23,432 nucleotides of DNA from an uncultured Sphingobacteriaceae bacterium (GTDB lineage: Bacteria > Bacteroidota > Bacteroidia > Sphingobacteriales > Sphingobacteriaceae): contig CAMPKC010000068.1 of the NCBI GenBank assembly GCA_946887045.1, positions 1-23,432 of the forward strand, read 5' to 3'. Under the pieces are notes generated by a model. That model was given only the letters and a program-made list of their open reading frames with translations, had not been told where the DNA came from and searched no databases. Positions 21,245-23,432 of this stretch are shown piece after piece; position 1 is the first letter of the stretch; each line of letters opens with the position of its first letter. Both the position numbers and the translations under genes were made by a program.

Positions 21245-22849
21245 ATGCTTAGAATATACATTTTCTTTCTGACCCTGCTTGCTTCAGCCAGCGCTTTCAG
21301 TCAATCCCGCACATACCTGTACGATTATCATCAATATCAAAAAATTAATAACGGTATCTACTCAATAGACACCAATCTTCATACGGCGATGCGTCCCGTT
21401 TTTCCAAACGACAGTCTGCAGTACAGATTGCTGGATTCATTACCGTACGCAAACATCGATACTACAAATCAACGCTCTTGGTTGCACCGCAAGCTCTTTA
21501 CAGAACATTTAATTCAAATAGAAAAACCTGATTACAACGTCTACATAGATTTTTTACCCGACTTCCAGGTTGGCCGCGATCGGCAACATAACCGCACCAC
21601 ATGGTTAAATACCCGTGGTTTTCAAATTCAGGGGAACATTGGAAAGAAATTTCGCTTTTATAGCAGCGCTTATGAAAATCAAGCCAAGCTTCCGGGGTAT
21701 ATTACTGATTTTGTAAATAGAACAGGAGTAATTCCCGGGCAGGTGAATGACAAATTTCCCGATCGCAGCACAAAAGACTGGGCTTATGCTTCAGCCTTAA
21801 TCAATTATACGCCAAACAAATATTTCTCCTTTGTTCTGGGTCAGGATAAAAACTTCATTGGCGACGGTTATCGTTCCATGATTTTGTCCGACGTAGCCTC
21901 CAATTACCCATTTTTCAAAATTGAAACCACTTTGGGCAGGGTACGATATGTTAATATCTGGGCACAATTCCAGGATCTGACAGCCCCACGGTTATCTTAC
22001 GATAACGGCTTTAGAAAAAAGTATGGAGTGTTCCACCATCTCGATTGGAATGTAAGCAAACGTCTTTCCCTTGGCGTCTTTGAATCAATAATCTGGCAAA
22101 AGAATGATGAGGTCGGAAAGCGTGGTTTTGATCTGAGTTATGTAACCCCAATTATTTTCTTACGTGCCGTAGAAGGATACAACGGATCTCCGGACAATGC
22201 TTTGTTAGGGTTTAACGGAAAGTATAAGTTTGCGAAGAACCTGACAACTTACGGACAGTTTATTCTGGACGAATTCACCGCAAAAGAGTTTTTTGGAGGC
22301 AATGGTTATTGGGCCAATAAATTTGGCATTCAGTTCGGAATAAAAGGCTTTAACGCTTTCAAGGTCGAAAATCTAAATTTCCTTACGGAGTTTAATACTG
22401 CCCGCCCGTATACCTATTCACAACGAAGCTCATTAATTAATTACGGCCATTACAATCAGCCTCTGGCGCACCCTTTTGGAGCGAACTTTAAAGAATTCCT
22501 CGGCATTGTCGACTACACTTACAAACGTTTCCAGTTCTTTCTTCAGGGCAATATGGCCGAATATGGATTAGATCCTGCCGATACCAACTTTGGAAAGGAT
22601 ATTTTCAAACCCTATACTACCCGCACTACCGCCCAGGGCGACTACGGAAACCAAACCGGGCAAGGCATAAAAACAGACTTTTTGTATCTGGATGGAAGAA
22701 CTTCCTTCCTTTTAAACCCCAAAACCAATTTACGAATCGAATTAGGAGCCGTTTTTAGAAATGAAAAAAATGTATTGATGAATGATAAAACAACATGGGT
22801 AACTTTAGGCCTGCGCAGCTCATTCAGGAATTTATACCAGGATTTTTGA
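21245..22849 (+). CDS. RemB-like gliding motility / outer membrane protein
   Basis: A 534-residue exported protein. The signal peptide is about residues 1-20, ending SAFSQ. The body is rich in aromatic-aliphatic alternating strands (for example LGQDKNFIGDGYRSMILSD, FKIETTLGRVRYVNIWAQF and the final VTLGLRSSFRN), consistent with an outer-membrane beta-barrel. The stretches GFDLSYVTPIIFLRAVEGY and GSPDNALLGFNGKYKF resemble RemB, a mobile surface gliding protein of Flavobacterium, as I recall it. Many non-gliding relatives carry homologues, so the motility role is uncertain. It follows the LytTR gene by 149 bases. A role as a general barrel (Wzi-like) remains possible. Confidence 0.7.
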   Translation: MLRIYIFFLTLLASASAFSQSRTYLYDYHQYQKINNGIYSIDTNLHTAMRPVFPNDSLQYRLLDSLPYANIDTTNQRSWLHRKLFTEHLIQIEKPDYNVYIDFLPDFQVGRDRQHNRTTWLNTRGFQIQGNIGKKFRFYSSAYENQAKLPGYITDFVNRTGVIPGQVNDKFPDRSTKDWAYASALINYTPNKYFSFVLGQDKNFIGDGYRSMILSDVASNYPFFKIETTLGRVRYVNIWAQFQDLTAPRLSYDNGFRKKYGVFHHLDWNVSKRLSLGVFESIIWQKNDEVGKRGFDLSYVTPIIFLRAVEGYNGSPDNALLGFNGKYKFAKNLTTYGQFILDEFTAKEFFGGNGYWANKFGIQFGIKGFNAFKVENLNFLTEFNTARPYTYSQRSSLINYGHYNQPLAHPFGANFKEFLGIVDYTYKRFQFFLQGNMAEYGLDPADTNFGKDIFKPYTTRTTAQGDYGNQTGQGIKTDFLYLDGRTSFLLNPKTNLRIELGAVFRNEKNVLMNDKTTWVTLGLRSSFRNLYQDF

Positions 22850-23030
22850 TAAGAGACGCTCTCCTTCCTCCGCTTAGGCTTTTTATTCTTTTCTTGGGCC
22901 CTAGAGGTTTTAAAGAAATTCGCCGAGGCTGGTTCAGCAGGAAAATGTATAGTGATTAACCTATGAATTTATTTAAGATGATTCTCTAAGGAGAAGCTAC
23001 CTCAACCAAAGAAATAAAAACTCACTAGAT

Positions 23031-23055
23031 AAACAAAAGCTCCCGAAGCAGGAGC
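23031..23055 (-). terminator. Intrinsic terminator read on the minus strand
   Basis: On the minus strand GCTCC (23055-23051) pairs with GGAGC (23043-23039) around a short loop. A U-G wobble inside can extend the stem to six pairs, and TTTTGTTT follows at 23038-23031. It could end the transcript of the biotin carrier gene whose stop is at 23278, about 220 bases upstream. Confidence 0.6.
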
Positions 23056-23059
23056 GTCG

Positions 23060-23101
23060 GCCCGAACAGAAACACGGCTGAGTATTTTTCTGTTCTTGGG
23101 C
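23060..23101. repeat. Inverted repeat GAACAGAAA / TTTCTGTTC with GCCC/GGGC base
   Basis: GCCCGAACAGAAA (23060-23072) pairs with TTTCTGTTC at 23087-23095, a perfect 9-bp stem over a 14-base loop. After a 2-base TT bulge, GGGC (23098-23101) extends the pairing with GCCC (23060-23063). On the plus strand it is followed by TTTTGG, so it may also stop transcription from the RemB-like gene. Confidence 0.7.
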
Positions 23102-23108
23102 TTTTGGT

Positions 23109-23130
23109 ACTTTTGGGCCAAGCCAAAAGT
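23109..23130. repeat. Inverted repeat ACTTTTGG / CCAAAAGT
   Basis: A perfect 8-bp inverted repeat (23109-23116 and 23123-23130) with a 6-base loop GCCAAG. CTTTTGGTACTTTTGG runs into it from 23101. Intergenic repeats built on this motif are, from memory, frequent in Bacteroidetes genomes. Confidence 0.7.
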
Positions 23131-23277
23131 CCTAGGCTTCGGCCGCCAATAAGGCCGTCGAAAGAACCTCTTCAACACAGACCTACCTGCGCGACGAGAT
23201 GCTAAAACAATTACTTTGATTAATATCTATACTTTACTTCTTTTTAAGTTCATTACTCGGGATGCCCACTTTATCAA

Positions 23278-23432
23278 TCACTCAAACCCCATCATCACCT
23301 GATTCTTCTCAACCTTATCACCCGTCACTACCCTAACATCCTTAATCACACAATCTGCCGGCGCTTTAATAACGTTCTCCATTTTCATGGCCTCCAATAT
23401 CACCAGACTATCCCCCTTTTTTACTTCTTCGC
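23278..23432 (-). CDS. Biotin carboxyl carrier domain protein (3' part only)
   Basis: The last 51 codons of a gene that enters from the right edge. The translation contains the biotinylation motif EAMKMEN with the target lysine at 23383-23385, followed by IKAPADCVIKDV and KNQVMMGFE before the TGA at 23278-23280. The lysine lies 35 residues from the C-terminus, the usual distance in biotinyl domains, so the end is natural and not truncated. It is the swinging arm of an acyl-CoA carboxylase or an oxaloacetate/pyruvate-type decarboxylase or carboxylase; the missing N-terminus would decide whether it is a small carrier subunit or the end of a larger chain. Confidence 0.9.
   Translation of the reverse strand, partial: EEVKKGDSLVILEAMKMENVIKAPADCVIKDVRVVTGDKVEKNQVMMGFE

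Larger units (their letters stand above)
22850..23277. other. 428-base non-coding region with structured repeats
   Basis: Between the RemB-like gene and the biotin carrier fragment no convincing reading frame, tRNA or rRNA is seen. The left part (22850-23030) is plain, with a GAGA-CGC-TCTC mini-hairpin near 22854 and a GGGCCC palindrome near 22897. The right part (23031-23160) holds a minus-strand terminator and several inverted repeats listed separately. The last ~115 bases before the biotin carrier stop codon show no structure. Confidence 0.8.

Noticed and set aside
22850..23277. tRNA or a short gene in the gap before the biotin carrier
   Set aside because: No cloverleaf pairing or CCA-type end, and all frames contain early stops.

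Overview
The window reads as a chromosomal segment of a Bacteroidetes bacterium, most likely a Sphingobacteriaceae-type organism (Pedobacter or Mucilaginibacter relatives). The reasons are its moderately AT-rich composition, the near absence of Shine-Dalgarno sequences, several exact matches to the Bacteroidetes -7 promoter element TAnnTTTG, a RemB-like gliding/outer-membrane protein, a LytTR response regulator, and CAAAG-rich and CTTTTGG-type palindromic intergenic repeats. I have no database search behind the taxonomic call.

Layout. (1) 113-2459, + strand: a compact run made of a ribbon-helix-helix antitoxin, a PemK/MazF-fold toxin, rsgA, dtd and a MazG-like pyrophosphohydrolase, with gaps of -11, 3, 26 and 1 bases. 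Three 13-bp-spaced repeats covering the promoter precede it and look like the antitoxin operator. (2) 2463-8445, - strand: comB-like, gcvT, rnhB, a SpoIIE-type phosphatase, a family 2 glycosyltransferase and a flippase-like membrane protein. The phosphatase and the glycosyltransferase have no usable ATG and appear to start at TTG. (3) ruvC (+) is divergent from the flippase and converges on greA-HIT (-). (4) A CheY-like receiver and a BadF/N-acetylglucosamine-kinase-like protein form a two-gene - strand unit that ends at a strong intrinsic terminator just before greA. (5) marR-MFP-RND-TolC (11516-17495, -) is a complete tripartite efflux operon, with 4-base ATGA overlaps at its first two junctions and a 9-base gap before the TolC gene. 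A clear MarR-type palindromic operator lies in the region shared with a divergent M61 peptidase. (6) After the M61 peptidase come a convergent lipoprotein of unknown function, an orphan LytTR regulator, the RemB-like outer-membrane protein, about 430 bases of non-coding DNA rich in nested inverted repeats, and the C-terminal end of a biotin carboxyl carrier domain running off the right edge.

Functionally most of this is housekeeping: ribosome maturation, D-aminoacyl-tRNA proofreading, nucleotide sanitation, glycine cleavage, RNA/DNA repair and transcript cleavage. The most interesting parts are the toxin-antitoxin pair placed directly in front of a ribosome-assembly GTPase and a MazG-like enzyme, the toxin's glutamine at the position of the catalytic arginine of MazF, the two apparently autoregulated operators, the receiver-kinase pair, and the structured repeat region at the right end. 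No CRISPR array, rRNA, tRNA, prophage or insertion sequence was seen.
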